Counted from the stretch's first letter, positions 33,925-43,368 are shown. The stretch: 64,000 bases of DNA from Streptomyces spongiae (GCF_009377185.1 NZ_VJZC01000003.1:21156-85155), one strand, 5' to 3'. The notes: generated from the letters alone by a model not told the origin. Program-made: numbers and translations.

Positions 33925-35106
33925 CTACGACGTGTGAGTTCCGCTTGCGGCGAGTGCTTGTTCGATATCGCCGATCAGATCCTGGATGTCTTCCACTCCG
34001 ACCGACAGGCGCACCGTTGATTCCGTAATCGCCGACCAGGCGGTCTGTTGTGCGTCGAAGTCGCGTGGTTGCAGAAGTTGCGGCGCCAGCACCAGTGATT
34101 CCGTTGAGCCCAGACTCGCGCTGATCGAGAACAGGCTGAGCGCCTCGGCGAATTTTCGCGCCGCTTCCGGACCTCCTTGAAGGTCGAACGCGATCATCGA
34201 ACCGAAATCGTGTTGTTGCGCACATGCCAACTCATGCTGCGGATGGGATTTCAGACCCGGATAGCGCAGGGCGGATACTTCTGATCGGGACTCGAGATAG
34301 TTCGCCAGAGTCATCGCATTCTGGCACTGGCGCTCGTAGCGCAGGAAGTAGGTCTTCAGCCCGCGCTGCATCAAGAACGCGGCATGAGGGTCGAGTGACG
34401 CGCCAAATATTGCCATTTCGGTGCGCAGCGCATCGATGATCGCCTGATTCGCGATCACCGCGCCGCCGAGCACATCCCCATGACCGGAGACGTATTTTGT
34501 CAGGCTGTGCACGAACACGTCTACATCGAACTGCCCGTGATTGTGAACGCCTGCCAATGTGTTGTCGAGCAACGTCAGCGCGCCATGCTTCCTGGCAAGT
34601 GCCGCAATGCGTGAGATATCCGCGACCTTGAGGACAGGATTGCTCGGACTTTCGAACACGACCAAACGGGTCGGGGTACTGGCCAGAGTGCGTTCGATTT
34701 CATCGACGTCGTCGATCGAAAGGAGCGTGTGACGGACACCGTAACGCCCCAGCACGCGACGGATCATGTACTGCGTCGGCTTGTACATCTCGGCGAAGAA
34801 GATCACGTGCTCCCCCTGCCGACACAGTGCGAGCATCGTCAGGTCCACCGCCGCCACACCGGATGCGGTCAGCAGACACGCCTCGCGACCTTGCAGTCCT
34901 GCGAGGGTGAGCTCCAACTGCCGTAGCGTTGGGTTCGTTTTTCGCGAATACCAGAACCCCTCGCGCTCGCCATGTGCTTGTCGCTCGGTTTCTTCCACAT
35001 TGTCGAATGTGAACTTCACCGTTTGATAGATCGGTGCCACCAACGCTCGATTGTCGTCGGGAACCGTCACACTGGGCGGATGGGTAACGAAGGTTGAGGG
35101 TTTCAT
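33925..35106 (-). CDS. Cys/Met-metabolism PLP enzyme (cystathionine gamma-synthase/lyase family)
   Basis: A 393-residue fold-type I PLP enzyme. Signs are PIYQTVKFTFDNVEE, YSRKTNPTLRQLE, LTASGVAAVDL, LLDNTLAG and the lysine in VHSLTKYVSGHGDVLGG. Family members do gamma-elimination or gamma-replacement on O-acyl-homoserine, cystathionine or methionine; in natural-product pathways they also build C-C or C-S bonds from vinylglycine intermediates. It is the first gene of the leftward Block B operon, divergent from the nucleotidyltransferase gene across a 640-bp region. The start ATG has GAGGTG eight bases upstream. The specific reaction is not predictable. Confidence 0.88.
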   Translation of the reverse strand: MKPSTFVTHPPSVTVPDDNRALVAPIYQTVKFTFDNVEETERQAHGEREGFWYSRKTNPTLRQLELTLAGLQGREACLLTASGVAAVDLTMLALCRQGEHVIFFAEMYKPTQYMIRRVLGRYGVRHTLLSIDDVDEIERTLASTPTRLVVFESPSNPVLKVADISRIAALARKHGALTLLDNTLAGVHNHGQFDVDVFVHSLTKYVSGHGDVLGGAVIANQAIIDALRTEMAIFGASLDPHAAFLMQRGLKTYFLRYERQCQNAMTLANYLESRSEVSALRYPGLKSHPQHELACAQQHDFGSMIAFDLQGGPEAARKFAEALSLFSISASLGSTESLVLAPQLLQPRDFDAQQTAWSAITESTVRLSVGVEDIQDLIGDIEQALAASGTHTS

Positions 35107-35301
35107 CGCTCGACACCTCGGGCCCCGGCAGCAACTCTGCGCCGCACGACGATCGACTGGACTTGATAGGCCTCATTCAACGTCCGGTCTGCGTATGCGC
35201 GACAGGGAGCGGCGCCGGGCGCAGGTAAGTGTGGACCAGTGACTGCCATGTGCGCCTACTCCTCGTGGAGGTCTGGTGCTACCGAAACCATCACCACACT
35301 G

Positions 35302-35323
35302 GATCGCGTCCGCTGACGCGATC
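35302..35323. promoter_or_regulatory. Perfect 9-bp inverted repeat, candidate operator
   Basis: GATCGCGTC-CGCT-GACGCGATC, a perfect dyad with a four-base centre, lies in the middle of the divergent region, about 200 bp upstream of the leftward PLP-enzyme gene. Its size and symmetry suit a dimeric regulator, but a hairpin in a leader RNA is also possible. Confidence 0.4.
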
Positions 35324-35577
35324 AGCTTTGGTCCAGCGCGTTGCGGTTCCGGCAAGGCCATACCCGTTGACACCCGGTCAGGCCAAGTCGCGGAATTTAC
35401 AGAGCCGAGCCCTTGCCGGCGTGCTCCGGACGCTGAACAACAAGCGCTTTCTTAAATCGATTCATGATCGAAGCACACGCTTCCGCTCCGCGCAAGGGGT
35501 CCGGTGCGAAGTGATACCGGAGCCACTTCGTCCGCCTGTGTGCACCCTATGTGCGGAGATCAAATGCTGATCATGGC

Positions 35578-35607
35578 TTGACAGGCGGTAATGGCGATTC
35601 CTACCGT
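35578..35607 (+). promoter_or_regulatory. Promoter of the rightward Block B operon
   Basis: TTGACA (35578-35583), an 18-base spacer and TACCGT (35602-35607) form a good HrdB-type promoter. Transcription would begin near 35614. That lies downstream of the first possible ATG at 35591 and so supports the GTG at 35750 as the real start of the next gene. Confidence 0.55.
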
Positions 35608-35749
35608 GTCAGCCGCGCACCCTGCTGAACGCTGTTCGATATTTCGCACAGAGGCTTGCACTAGTGAACCGAGATGCCGTTGCCACACCTTCAACTGGCA
35701 AGCACCAATTGAATCGTTTTTGTCGCCCCACCGAAGGTCAGGGAGTCCC

Positions 35750-36934
35750 GTGCTCACAGAACCGGACTTAGGTGAACGGATCGCCCTTCTCAGATCCACT
35801 CTTCACGCGTACCCGCTGCCAGTCGCCGAAGGCTCTGTCGCCGACCGACTGTTCAACGCTCTGGTCGATCGCCTCGGAATCGATCGCGTCTTCGCGTTCC
35901 TTCGCCACCGGGGAGTTGCTCACGCTGCACTCGCGGCGTTCGGCCGGCATGGTCAAGTGTCGGCCCCCGACGGCCCGTTTGCGATCTATCACCGGGTCAG
36001 CCAGGTCATGGACAGGACTCATCGGCGCGAAGTAGCCCGTATCGCAAAGGCTTTCCGCGCCGCCGAACTCCCCCTCGTCGCCTTCAAAGGTGTGACCATG
36101 AACGCCGCTCTGGGCCGCACGCTTACGCCTGCCTACAGCGGTGACGTGGACGTGCTGGTCAGAAGCCATGATCTGACGCGGGCCAGGGACGCGATGCAGG
36201 ACCTGGGCTACGGCACGGCACTACGGCTACGAGCCGGCCGGGCTCACAAAATGCCCCCCAGTGTGCTGGAGGCAACTGAGAACTCGGTCTATTCCTTCGG
36301 GCAACTCACGCCGCTGGACCGCCTGGTCCCCGCCGCGGAACTGGAAGATCAAAGCACGCGTGTACTGGCTCTGTTCCCCGCTTTCTTCTGTCGTATCAGC
36401 GGCAAACTGCACATGAGGCTGTCAGTCGATCTGCATTACAGCCTCAACCATCTGAGCGATGACATCGGCACGCGTGTGAAGCCGTCGGAGGAGGTCTGGC
36501 TGGAGGACGTCCAGACAGTCGACATCGAAGGCACCGAGGTGGTCACACTCAGTCCCAAGACGTTGTCCTGGGTACTTCCCCACCGTCTCTACGTGGACAC
36601 CGCGCTCCTCCAGGACAGCAGCCTCAAGACGCTGTGCCACCTGAAACTGTTGTGGCACCACGGACGCTTCGACGGTGAATACGTTCGGCATGTCGCGCAG
36701 CGCTATCCCTACCTCGCCCCCTCCCTCTACTACGCACTCCGCGCCATGGACCAGCTGTGTGGTACGCAAGCGCAACCGCTGCTCGATCCGGACAGCATCC
36801 GCACGTCGCGCGCCCCGCTGATGAATGTGGGCGACTGTCTCCCCACATGGCTCGGCTGCACTGTCGAGGTGACGCTGGGAGCGCTGGAGGACAGCGAGGC
36901 TGTCGAATCCAGTGTAACTACGACTGTTGTTTGA
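35750..36934 (+). CDS. Nucleotidyltransferase-family protein (NTP_transf_5-like)
   Basis: A 394-residue protein. The recognisable core at about residues 110-155 reads LVAFKGVTMNAALGRTLTP followed by YSGDVDVLVRS and a LGY turn. It matches the Pfam 'uncharacterised nucleotidyltransferase' group (PF14907), with the Asp-x-Asp pair as likely metal ligands. Such proteins occur in lasso-peptide and other biosynthetic clusters with unclear roles. I start it at the GTG at 35750, just after GGGAG and downstream of the promoter; an ATG at 35591 would precede the predicted transcription start and adds an unlikely N-terminus. Codon 7 is TTA (35768-35770), so expression of this first gene of the operon should depend on bldA. 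Confidence 0.75.
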   Translation: MLTEPDLGERIALLRSTLHAYPLPVAEGSVADRLFNALVDRLGIDRVFAFLRHRGVAHAALAAFGRHGQVSAPDGPFAIYHRVSQVMDRTHRREVARIAKAFRAAELPLVAFKGVTMNAALGRTLTPAYSGDVDVLVRSHDLTRARDAMQDLGYGTALRLRAGRAHKMPPSVLEATENSVYSFGQLTPLDRLVPAAELEDQSTRVLALFPAFFCRISGKLHMRLSVDLHYSLNHLSDDIGTRVKPSEEVWLEDVQTVDIEGTEVVTLSPKTLSWVLPHRLYVDTALLQDSSLKTLCHLKLLWHHGRFDGEYVRHVAQRYPYLAPSLYYALRAMDQLCGTQAQPLLDPDSIRTSRAPLMNVGDCLPTWLGCTVEVTLGALEDSEAVESSVTTTVV

Positions 36935-37006
36935 AACGTTCACCCTTACTTCGGAGATCCACGCCGCCCAGGTACCGCGTGGCATCCGTTCACGGAGAGA
37001 AGCGTC

Positions 37007-38872
37007 ATGACGTCAGCGAAGAGTCCATGGAGCAGATGTTCACCTGCTGACCGCGAGATCATCGAACGCCTTCAGGGCCAGGTACATCCTGTCGCCGCAG
37101 ACGACATTGTGCAGCGGCTGCGAAAGCACTACCAGACCATGGGGAACCACATCGCAGTGGTGGACGGCGCGCGTTCCTGGACGTATGCCGAATTGGGTCA
37201 GCGGGTCTTCGGCTTGGCGCACCGACTGGCTGAGGAGTTCCCCCCGGCCATGGCCAGCGACTGCCGTGTATTCGGCGTGGCGATCGACCGCTCGCCGGAA
37301 CTCCTCGTCGCGGTCCACGCCGTAGCGTTGACCGGATCGGCATACTGCCCCATCAGCCCGGACGACCCTGCGCCATGGCAGTCGACCATCGAGGAAACGA
37401 GCGGCGCGACGACTGTGCTGGTAGTCGATGCCGGTCAGAATGTGTACCGGAACTCATTGGCCATCGACTCGGAGCATTTCGCCCAGCTGGACTTCGAGTC
37501 CACGTCCATCGGGGTGCGTAGTGCCTCACAGGTCATCTTCACCTCGGGTTCGACCGGCCACCCCAAGGGAGTCCTTTGTACCCACGGCGGCTTCGCCAAC
37601 CGGATCCGTTGGATGCAGGAGACCTTCCCCCTTCAGGCAGACGACCGGGTCGCTCTCAAGACGCCCATCACCTTCGATGTCGCCGGCTGGGAGATGTTCT
37701 GGCCGCAGTACGCCGGCGCGGCGACAGTGGTCATTCCGCCCGGTGCGCATACCTCTCCCGAAGCTCTGATCTCGATCTTCAACGAGCACCGGGTGACGGT
37801 CGCTCACTTCGTTCCCTCCATGCTGCGCATGTGGCTGCGTGCGGAGGGTGCACGTCGGTGCCCGGATCTGCGCATGGTGTTCTCCAGCGGGGAGGTTCTC
37901 CCCTCCTCGCTCGTCGAGGAGTTGGCGCAGCAGTCCAAGGCCGAGCTCCACAACCTGTATGGCCCGACGGAAGCCGCGATCGACGTGACTCACTACCCCG
38001 CGAGCGCGGCACCGCGACAGCCGGTTCCGATCGGCCGTCCGATCGCCAACACGCGCCTCTACGTCCTGGATCCGGACGGCTGTGTCTGTCCCGTCGGCGA
38101 ACAAGGGGAGATCCACATCCAGGGCGTCGGCGTGGCGTCGGGGTATCTCGGTGCCGACGAGGAGGAAGAAGCCCGGTTCGTGCCCGCCCTTCCCGAAGCC
38201 CCGGAAGGCTGGGGAACGTTCCGCACAGGCGATCTTGGCCGATACACGGCCGACGGCCAGATCGAGTACTGCGGGCGGCTTGACGACCAGCTCAAGATCC
38301 GCGGCCAGCGCGTAGAACCCGGCGAGATCACGCACGCGCTTCTCAGCCATGAGGGAGTCCTCGACGCTCATGTGCGAGCTCACGTGTCCGGAACCGGTCG
38401 CACTCTGCTCGTCGCCTACGTCGTCGTCGATGCGGTGCACGGTATGACCGACCTCGTCGGTACGCTCCGCGAGCACCTGACCCAGCGCCTGCCGTCCCGC
38501 TCCGTACCGTCGAAATTCGTCTTCCTCGACTCACTGCCCCTGAGTCGACACGGCAAGGTCGACGACAAACTGCTTCCCGCCCCCGGGCACGCGCGCCCTG
38601 ATCTCACATCGGATTTCCAGGAGCCCAGCAGCCCCCTCGAAGAGCTGATCGCGGGTATGTGGACACACGCCCTGGACCTCGACGAGGTAGGTGTGCACGA
38701 CAACTTTCAGGACCTGGGAGGAGACTCGCTGGCTGCCGTCGAAATCTCGTTCGTACTGTCGGAACGGCTCGGACTCGACTATGACGATCCGCTCGTCCCT
38801 CGCATCCTCATGGAAGGCGACACGGTGGCGCACTCCGCGAAAATCGTCGCCGAGGCGGGGATCTCCCTGTGA
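37007..38872 (+). CDS. NRPS adenylation-PCP protein, serine-type code
   Basis: A 621-residue A-PCP didomain. The A domain (about 35-530) has FTSGSTGHPKG, FDVAGWEMFWPQ, NLYGPTEAAID, RTGDLGRYTADG, and the A10 lysine in SRHGKVD. PCP (about 545-615) has DLGGDSLAAVEI. Aligning by hand to GrsA gives specificity residues DVWHFSLID(K), one change from the well-known serine code DVWHLSLIDK, so L-serine is the best prediction. The ATG has GGAGAGA upstream. The following methyltransferase and the free condensation protein two genes on suggest that carrier-bound serine is methylated and condensed in trans. The last four bases overlap the next start. Confidence 0.92.
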   Translation: MTSAKSPWSRCSPADREIIERLQGQVHPVAADDIVQRLRKHYQTMGNHIAVVDGARSWTYAELGQRVFGLAHRLAEEFPPAMASDCRVFGVAIDRSPELLVAVHAVALTGSAYCPISPDDPAPWQSTIEETSGATTVLVVDAGQNVYRNSLAIDSEHFAQLDFESTSIGVRSASQVIFTSGSTGHPKGVLCTHGGFANRIRWMQETFPLQADDRVALKTPITFDVAGWEMFWPQYAGAATVVIPPGAHTSPEALISIFNEHRVTVAHFVPSMLRMWLRAEGARRCPDLRMVFSSGEVLPSSLVEELAQQSKAELHNLYGPTEAAIDVTHYPASAAPRQPVPIGRPIANTRLYVLDPDGCVCPVGEQGEIHIQGVGVASGYLGADEEEEARFVPALPEAPEGWGTFRTGDLGRYTADGQIEYCGRLDDQLKIRGQRVEPGEITHALLSHEGVLDAHVRAHVSGTGRTLLVAYVVVDAVHGMTDLVGTLREHLTQRLPSRSVPSKFVFLDSLPLSRHGKVDDKLLPAPGHARPDLTSDFQEPSSPLEELIAGMWTHALDLDEVGVHDNFQDLGGDSLAAVEISFVLSERLGLDYDDPLVPRILMEGDTVAHSAKIVAEAGISL

Positions 38873-40044
38873 GCACCGCCGGCCGACCGAGCCGGGAGCA
38901 GTCCTGGCGGTACATCTACGACCGCACCTACCGACTCGATCGGCCCCAGGAGACAGCGCCGCACTTCGACACGAGCGGTTGGGTGAGCACGTACACCGCC
39001 GAACCGTATACGCATACCGAGATGCGCGAATGGGTCGATGAGACGGTCGGCCGGATACTCGAGCACGCACCCCGCAGAATCCTGGAAATCGGGTGCGGCA
39101 CCGGGCTGTTGGGAAACCGGCTGATCCCCGAGGTCGAAGCCTACTGCGGACTCGACTTCTCCGTCGGTGCACTGCAGCGGTTCAGCCTGGGAATGGAGCC
39201 GGCGACCAAAGCCTCCGTCTGCCTCCTGCTCACAAGCGCCCGGGACCTCAGCCGTGTTCCGAAGTGGGATTACGACTGCGTGGTGCTCAACAGCGTCCTC
39301 CAGTACTTCCCCGACACCGACTACGTGCTCGAGGTCCTCCGCCAAGCCGTAGACCTCCTGAGCCCCCTGGGCATCCTTTTCCTGGGCGACGTACGCCATC
39401 GGGAACTACTCGCACTTCACCATGCCTGGCGGGAGTGGCAGACGGGTGCCGACCGCATGACGGCGCGGGATGCTCGTGAAGCTGCGGCCAGGCGCCACCG
39501 TGCCGACCGCGAATGGAGTGTCGTTCCACACGACCTGACCACCCTCCTGCACTCCGTCGGGGTGCCGCATGTCGAGTCGCGCCTCAAGGACGGCACGCGC
39601 CCGACCGAGATGAACCTGTTCCGGTACGACGCGATCGGCTACGTCCAGCCGGCACACCCGCTCCTCGCCCCCGCAGACTGGATCGACTGGGAGGCAGGTG
39701 CGGAACGGCGGATCGACTGGCATGCCCGGCAGTCGGTGGGTCTGCTGGGAGTCCCCAACGTGCGCCTTGCGCCACTGCTCGCGGCGCAGGGCGTTCTGCG
39801 GGACGCCCAAGAGACCACGAGCATCGGAGAGTTACGGGACGCTGTGGAGCCCGTCGGACACGACGATCCACTGGCTGCCATTCAGGACATGGCCCTGGCG
39901 CACGGCGCTGTGACTCGCACGAACTGGGCACGGGACCGCAGCGGGCGCACCCTCGACCTCGCCGTCCTCTTCGAGGAGGACCTCCCCGGGGCCGGCCCGG
40001 TGCTGGTCGGGTGGCCCCCAGCCAGCAGGCAGAGCACCGCATGA
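38869..40044 (+). CDS. NRPS-type SAM methyltransferase (free-standing)
   Basis: A 391-residue protein whose N-terminal 220 residues look like the N-methyltransferase domain usually embedded in NRPS A domains: DTSGWVSTYTAEPYTHTEMR, then RILEIGCGTGLL (SAM motif I), DYDCVVLNSVLQYFPD and LFLGDVRHREL. The C-terminal 150 residues also resemble the extended NRPS-MT tail. It starts at a GTG overlapping the A-PCP stop (GTGA), so it probably methylates the nitrogen of seryl-PCP; O-methylation is the alternative. A TTA codon at 39832-39834 (codon 322) adds to the bldA pattern. Confidence 0.85.
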   Translation: MSTAGRPSREQSWRYIYDRTYRLDRPQETAPHFDTSGWVSTYTAEPYTHTEMREWVDETVGRILEHAPRRILEIGCGTGLLGNRLIPEVEAYCGLDFSVGALQRFSLGMEPATKASVCLLLTSARDLSRVPKWDYDCVVLNSVLQYFPDTDYVLEVLRQAVDLLSPLGILFLGDVRHRELLALHHAWREWQTGADRMTARDAREAAARRHRADREWSVVPHDLTTLLHSVGVPHVESRLKDGTRPTEMNLFRYDAIGYVQPAHPLLAPADWIDWEAGAERRIDWHARQSVGLLGVPNVRLAPLLAAQGVLRDAQETTSIGELRDAVEPVGHDDPLAAIQDMALAHGAVTRTNWARDRSGRTLDLAVLFEEDLPGAGPVLVGWPPASRQSTA

Positions 40045-40054
40045 GGAGGCATTG

Positions 40055-41389
40055 ATGGCGGACGTCGCACAGGAATCGCCGCGGATCGACTTCTGCGGTG
40101 CCGACGGAAGGCATGGCCCCGGCACCTGGGGTCAACGCCACATCTGGGCAGCAGTCATCGACAACCGCGGCAACCCGGACCGGTTCACCATGCGCCGCGT
40201 GTGGCCCGCACCCCGTGACCGCACGGTCGCAGACGTCGTGGCGGCTCTGCGGACCCTCGTCGAACGGCACGAGGCGTTGCGGACCCGCATCGACATCGAC
40301 CGCGGTGCCCTGCTCCAGGTGGTGCGGCGGAGCGGATCATTCGCCTGCCCGGTCACGGACTCCGACACCCCATGGTCCCGTGCAGCGGCCATACGGGAGG
40401 CATCCGATCTGTCCGTCGACTCGTTCGAGCATGACGGCGGGCCACCTGTCCGGTTTCGGGTGCTGAGCTGCGGGGGCGAACCGCAGTGGGTCGCCGTGGC
40501 GATCTCACACCTGCTCGTGGACGCGGACGCCTGCGGTGGTCTCGAAGCTGAGCTGCATGCCTTGCTCAACGGGACTGCGGCACGAAAACTCCCCGTCTAC
40601 CAGCCCTTGCAACGCGCCCACTTCGAGCTGTCACCGGACGGCCAGGCACACAACGAACAGACACTCCGGTTTTGGCGAACGACACTTGAGCAGTACCCCG
40701 AGTGGCTCTTCCCGCTCCGCGCCGACGGTAATGGAGTCTGGCAGGGCGCGCGCTTCCCCGTCATACAGGCACACGCGCCTGGCCTGGGACGTCATGTCGA
40801 GGAACTCGCCGAACGGCTGCGCGTCTCGGCTCCGGCCCTGTGCACGGCAGCCTTCTGCAAGGCATTTTCCGCCTGCTCCGACGCGACCGCCTATCCCCTG
40901 GGCGTGACATTCTCCAACCGGGTCCTGCCCTGGTCGCGCGGGTACGTCGGCAGCCTCGCCCAACACGGTGTCATCGGGGTGCGGGACGTGCACGCGCCGC
41001 TCGACCAGTTGGCTCGGCGGACGGGGCAATCGCTGCTGCAGGGACACCGGTTCTCCCTTTACGACCAGGACAACGTCTTCGCTCTGATCGACCAGGTCTG
41101 CGCGGAGAAGCGCGACTTCTACGGGCCGGTGGCCAACTTCGTGAACTTCCAGTACCGGTCGGTTCCCAACGACGGGTTTGGCTCATCGGAGGGTCTCCCC
41201 CGGCGGGACCTGGTGTTCGATGAGGAGGCCCCTCAACGGGACAGCGCGGTGCGGTTCGGTCTGCACATCGGGTCCGACCGGTCGACTCTCTTCATCCGGA
41301 TCTCACTCGACCAAGCCTGCGTGGGCGCGGACACGATGCGTGAAGCCATGGAAGAGGCGACTGCCCAACTCTGGTCGCTGATCCCATGA
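40055..41389 (+). CDS. Free-standing condensation-domain-like protein
   Basis: A 444-residue protein with C-domain organisation: an early VVAALRTLVERHEALRTR, and the active-site segment AISHLLVDADAC, in which HHxxxDG has become SHxxxDA. The second, catalytic His is kept and the first is Ser. The later YGPVANFVNFQY and CVGADTMREAMEEA match the C-terminal half. It may condense seryl-PCP with another acyl donor, or act as an acyltransferase or hydrolase, since atypical motifs occur in such relatives. The ATG at 40055 has GAGGAGG upstream, 10 bp after the methyltransferase gene. It may do the work of the damaged C domain at 27645-28592. Confidence 0.82.
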   Translation: MADVAQESPRIDFCGADGRHGPGTWGQRHIWAAVIDNRGNPDRFTMRRVWPAPRDRTVADVVAALRTLVERHEALRTRIDIDRGALLQVVRRSGSFACPVTDSDTPWSRAAAIREASDLSVDSFEHDGGPPVRFRVLSCGGEPQWVAVAISHLLVDADACGGLEAELHALLNGTAARKLPVYQPLQRAHFELSPDGQAHNEQTLRFWRTTLEQYPEWLFPLRADGNGVWQGARFPVIQAHAPGLGRHVEELAERLRVSAPALCTAAFCKAFSACSDATAYPLGVTFSNRVLPWSRGYVGSLAQHGVIGVRDVHAPLDQLARRTGQSLLQGHRFSLYDQDNVFALIDQVCAEKRDFYGPVANFVNFQYRSVPNDGFGSSEGLPRRDLVFDEEAPQRDSAVRFGLHIGSDRSTLFIRISLDQACVGADTMREAMEEATAQLWSLIP

Positions 41390-43368
41390 GCGTGGACGAA
41401 GCCGCGCGTGAAAGGCGCTCCGTGTCTACGCACGACTCCTCTGTGCCCGTTCCCGACCCGCGGCTGACGCTCGGTGCCCTGCACCCCCGCGAGTTGCGCG
41501 CTCTGCTCACCGAGCGGCGCGACTTGCTCGCGCTGCTGCGCCACGCGGGTCCTGCCTCCCTGACCGGCATGGTGCTGCTGACGATCGGGGCGGCGACCAC
41601 GATGCCCGTGATCGCGCTGCTCGTCTCCCAGGTCGTGGACCGGGCCGCGCACGGCGTGAGCCTCGCGGAGCTTGCCGCGCCGTTGGTCGGGATCGCCGTC
41701 GCGCTGCTGGTGCAGCAGCTGGTCGGGGCGCTTACGGAGTTGGTGAAGGTGGCCGTGTCGCGGCCGATCGACGGGGCGTTGCGCTCCCGTCTACGGGCGC
41801 TTGCGATACGGCCGCGCGGCATCGCGCACCTGGAGGAACCGGCCTTCCAGGACGACGCGCAACGAGCCGGGGAAATCGGTGAGGGGTGGTGGGTGCGGTC
41901 GGCGGGGACCGCGGTGTTCAGCTCGGTCGTGGTGCTGGGGCGGCTCCTCGGGGCGGTGCTGTCGGCCGGTGTACTGGCCGCTCACTTCCCGGTGCTTGCC
42001 GTGCTCCTGTTCACGGCAACGCTGCTGAATCGTTCTGCCCAGCGGCGCCAGTGGACTTACCTGGTCACTGAGAGCGACCGACTGGCGGGTGGGCAGCGGC
42101 GCGTCGACTACTACGACGAGTTGGCCGCCGGGAGCGCCGCAGCCAAGGAGATTCGACTGTTCGGCCTGGCCGGCTGGCTGATCGGGCGGCGTGCGGACGC
42201 ACACTGGGCGCTGCGCTCGCCGTACTGGGCGCTGCGGCGCAGCATCCTGCGCCGGCAGTGGTTGACGATCGCCCTGTCGGTGGGGTGTGGAGTGGCCGCG
42301 TTCTTGGTTCCGGGACTGGCGGCCGCGCGCGGGGAGTTGAGCGCGGGCGACCTGATGACGTGCCTGACCGCCGCCGCGGGGATCTTCGTGGTGACGCAGA
42401 CCGGCATGGAGTCCTTCGACATCGAGTACGGCAAGGGGGCGCTGGCGGCTGTGCAGCGCCTGGAGCGGCGCTACGGTGACGCGGCAATCGCCCAGCAGCG
42501 CGGGCTGCCCGGGCTCCCGCGCAGCGGCCAGGCGCCCGAAGTTCGCTTGGAGAACGTCTCCTTCACTTACCCCACCGTCGAACGCCCCGTGCTTTCCGGT
42601 CTCAACCTGGAGATCCGTCCGGGCGAGGTGCTGGCGGTGGTGGGCGTGAACGGTGCGGGCAAGACGACGCTGACCAAGCTGATCGCCGGGCTGTACGAGC
42701 CGGGTGACGGGCGCGTGACGGTCGACGGGCGTGACCTGACGGAGGTGGACGCCGAAAGCTGGCGGCGCCGTATCGGCACCATCTACCAGGACTACGTGCG
42801 CTATCCGGCCACCGCTCGCGACAACATCGCCTTCGGCGCGCCGGAGACCGCGGACCTGCCCGATGCCCAACTGGACGCGCTGGTACGCCGGTCCACCGGG
42901 GCAAGCAGCGCCGTCGACCTGCTGGATTCACTGCCGCAGGGGCTGGGAACACTGCTGTGGCGCACCGGCAGCGGCGGGCGCGACCTGTCGGGCGGCCAGT
43001 GGCAGAAGCTGGCGGTGGCCCGTACCCTGCACGCCACCGCCCACGGCCGCGACCTGGTCATCCTCGACGAGCCGACCGCCAACATGGACGTCAAGGCCGA
43101 ACTCGAGTTCTTCCGCAGCGTCGTCGAGGACTGCCGGGAACGCGGTGTGAGCGTGGTGCTCATCTCCCACCGGCTGTCGACCATCCGCGACGCGGACCGC
43201 ATCGTCGTCCTGGACGGCGGCCGCATCACTGAGACCGGCAACCACCTCGAACTCCTCGCCGCCGACGGGACGTACGCACACTTGTGGCGGCTGCAGGCCG
43301 CGCGGTTCGACGAGACGAGCACCACCCCTGGCCACGACGAAGACGACGATTCGGAGCCCGCTGCCTGA
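41386..43368 (+). CDS. ABC exporter half-transporter (TMD-NBD), first of pair
   Basis: A 660-residue fused membrane and ATPase protein. The N-terminal ~350 residues carry about six membrane segments. The ATPase has Walker A GVNGAGKTT, signature LSGGQWQKLAVAR, Walker B DLVILDEPTANMD and the switch histidine in LISHRLS. The GQWQ variant is common in exporters of peptide antibiotics. Its ATG overlaps the condensation gene stop (ATGA) and its stop overlaps the next start (TGATG), so it very likely forms a heterodimer with the following protein to export the product or protect the cell. Confidence 0.93.
   Translation: MSVDEAARERRSVSTHDSSVPVPDPRLTLGALHPRELRALLTERRDLLALLRHAGPASLTGMVLLTIGAATTMPVIALLVSQVVDRAAHGVSLAELAAPLVGIAVALLVQQLVGALTELVKVAVSRPIDGALRSRLRALAIRPRGIAHLEEPAFQDDAQRAGEIGEGWWVRSAGTAVFSSVVVLGRLLGAVLSAGVLAAHFPVLAVLLFTATLLNRSAQRRQWTYLVTESDRLAGGQRRVDYYDELAAGSAAAKEIRLFGLAGWLIGRRADAHWALRSPYWALRRSILRRQWLTIALSVGCGVAAFLVPGLAAARGELSAGDLMTCLTAAAGIFVVTQTGMESFDIEYGKGALAAVQRLERRYGDAAIAQQRGLPGLPRSGQAPEVRLENVSFTYPTVERPVLSGLNLEIRPGEVLAVVGVNGAGKTTLTKLIAGLYEPGDGRVTVDGRDLTEVDAESWRRRIGTIYQDYVRYPATARDNIAFGAPETADLPDAQLDALVRRSTGASSAVDLLDSLPQGLGTLLWRTGSGGRDLSGGQWQKLAVARTLHATAHGRDLVILDEPTANMDVKAELEFFRSVVEDCRERGVSVVLISHRLSTIRDADRIVVLDGGRITETGNHLELLAADGTYAHLWRLQAARFDETSTTPGHDEDDDSEPAA

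Larger units (their letters stand above)
35107..35749. promoter_or_regulatory. Divergent control region of Block B
   Basis: About 640 bp separate the two diverging Block B operons. I see no convincing gene here; frames in this stretch lack codon bias. It holds a good rightward promoter (35578-35607) and a perfect 9-bp inverted repeat (35302-35323). I found no equally good leftward promoter by eye. Confidence 0.6.

Noticed and set aside
35229..35570. A 113-codon plus-strand frame in the divergent region
   Set aside because: No ribosome binding site, no recognisable protein features, and it spans the inverted repeat upstream of the rightward promoter.
36938..36945. GTTCACCC upstream of the A-PCP gene as a PHO box
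   Set aside because: Only one unit is present; the second 11-base direct repeat needed for PhoP binding is absent.
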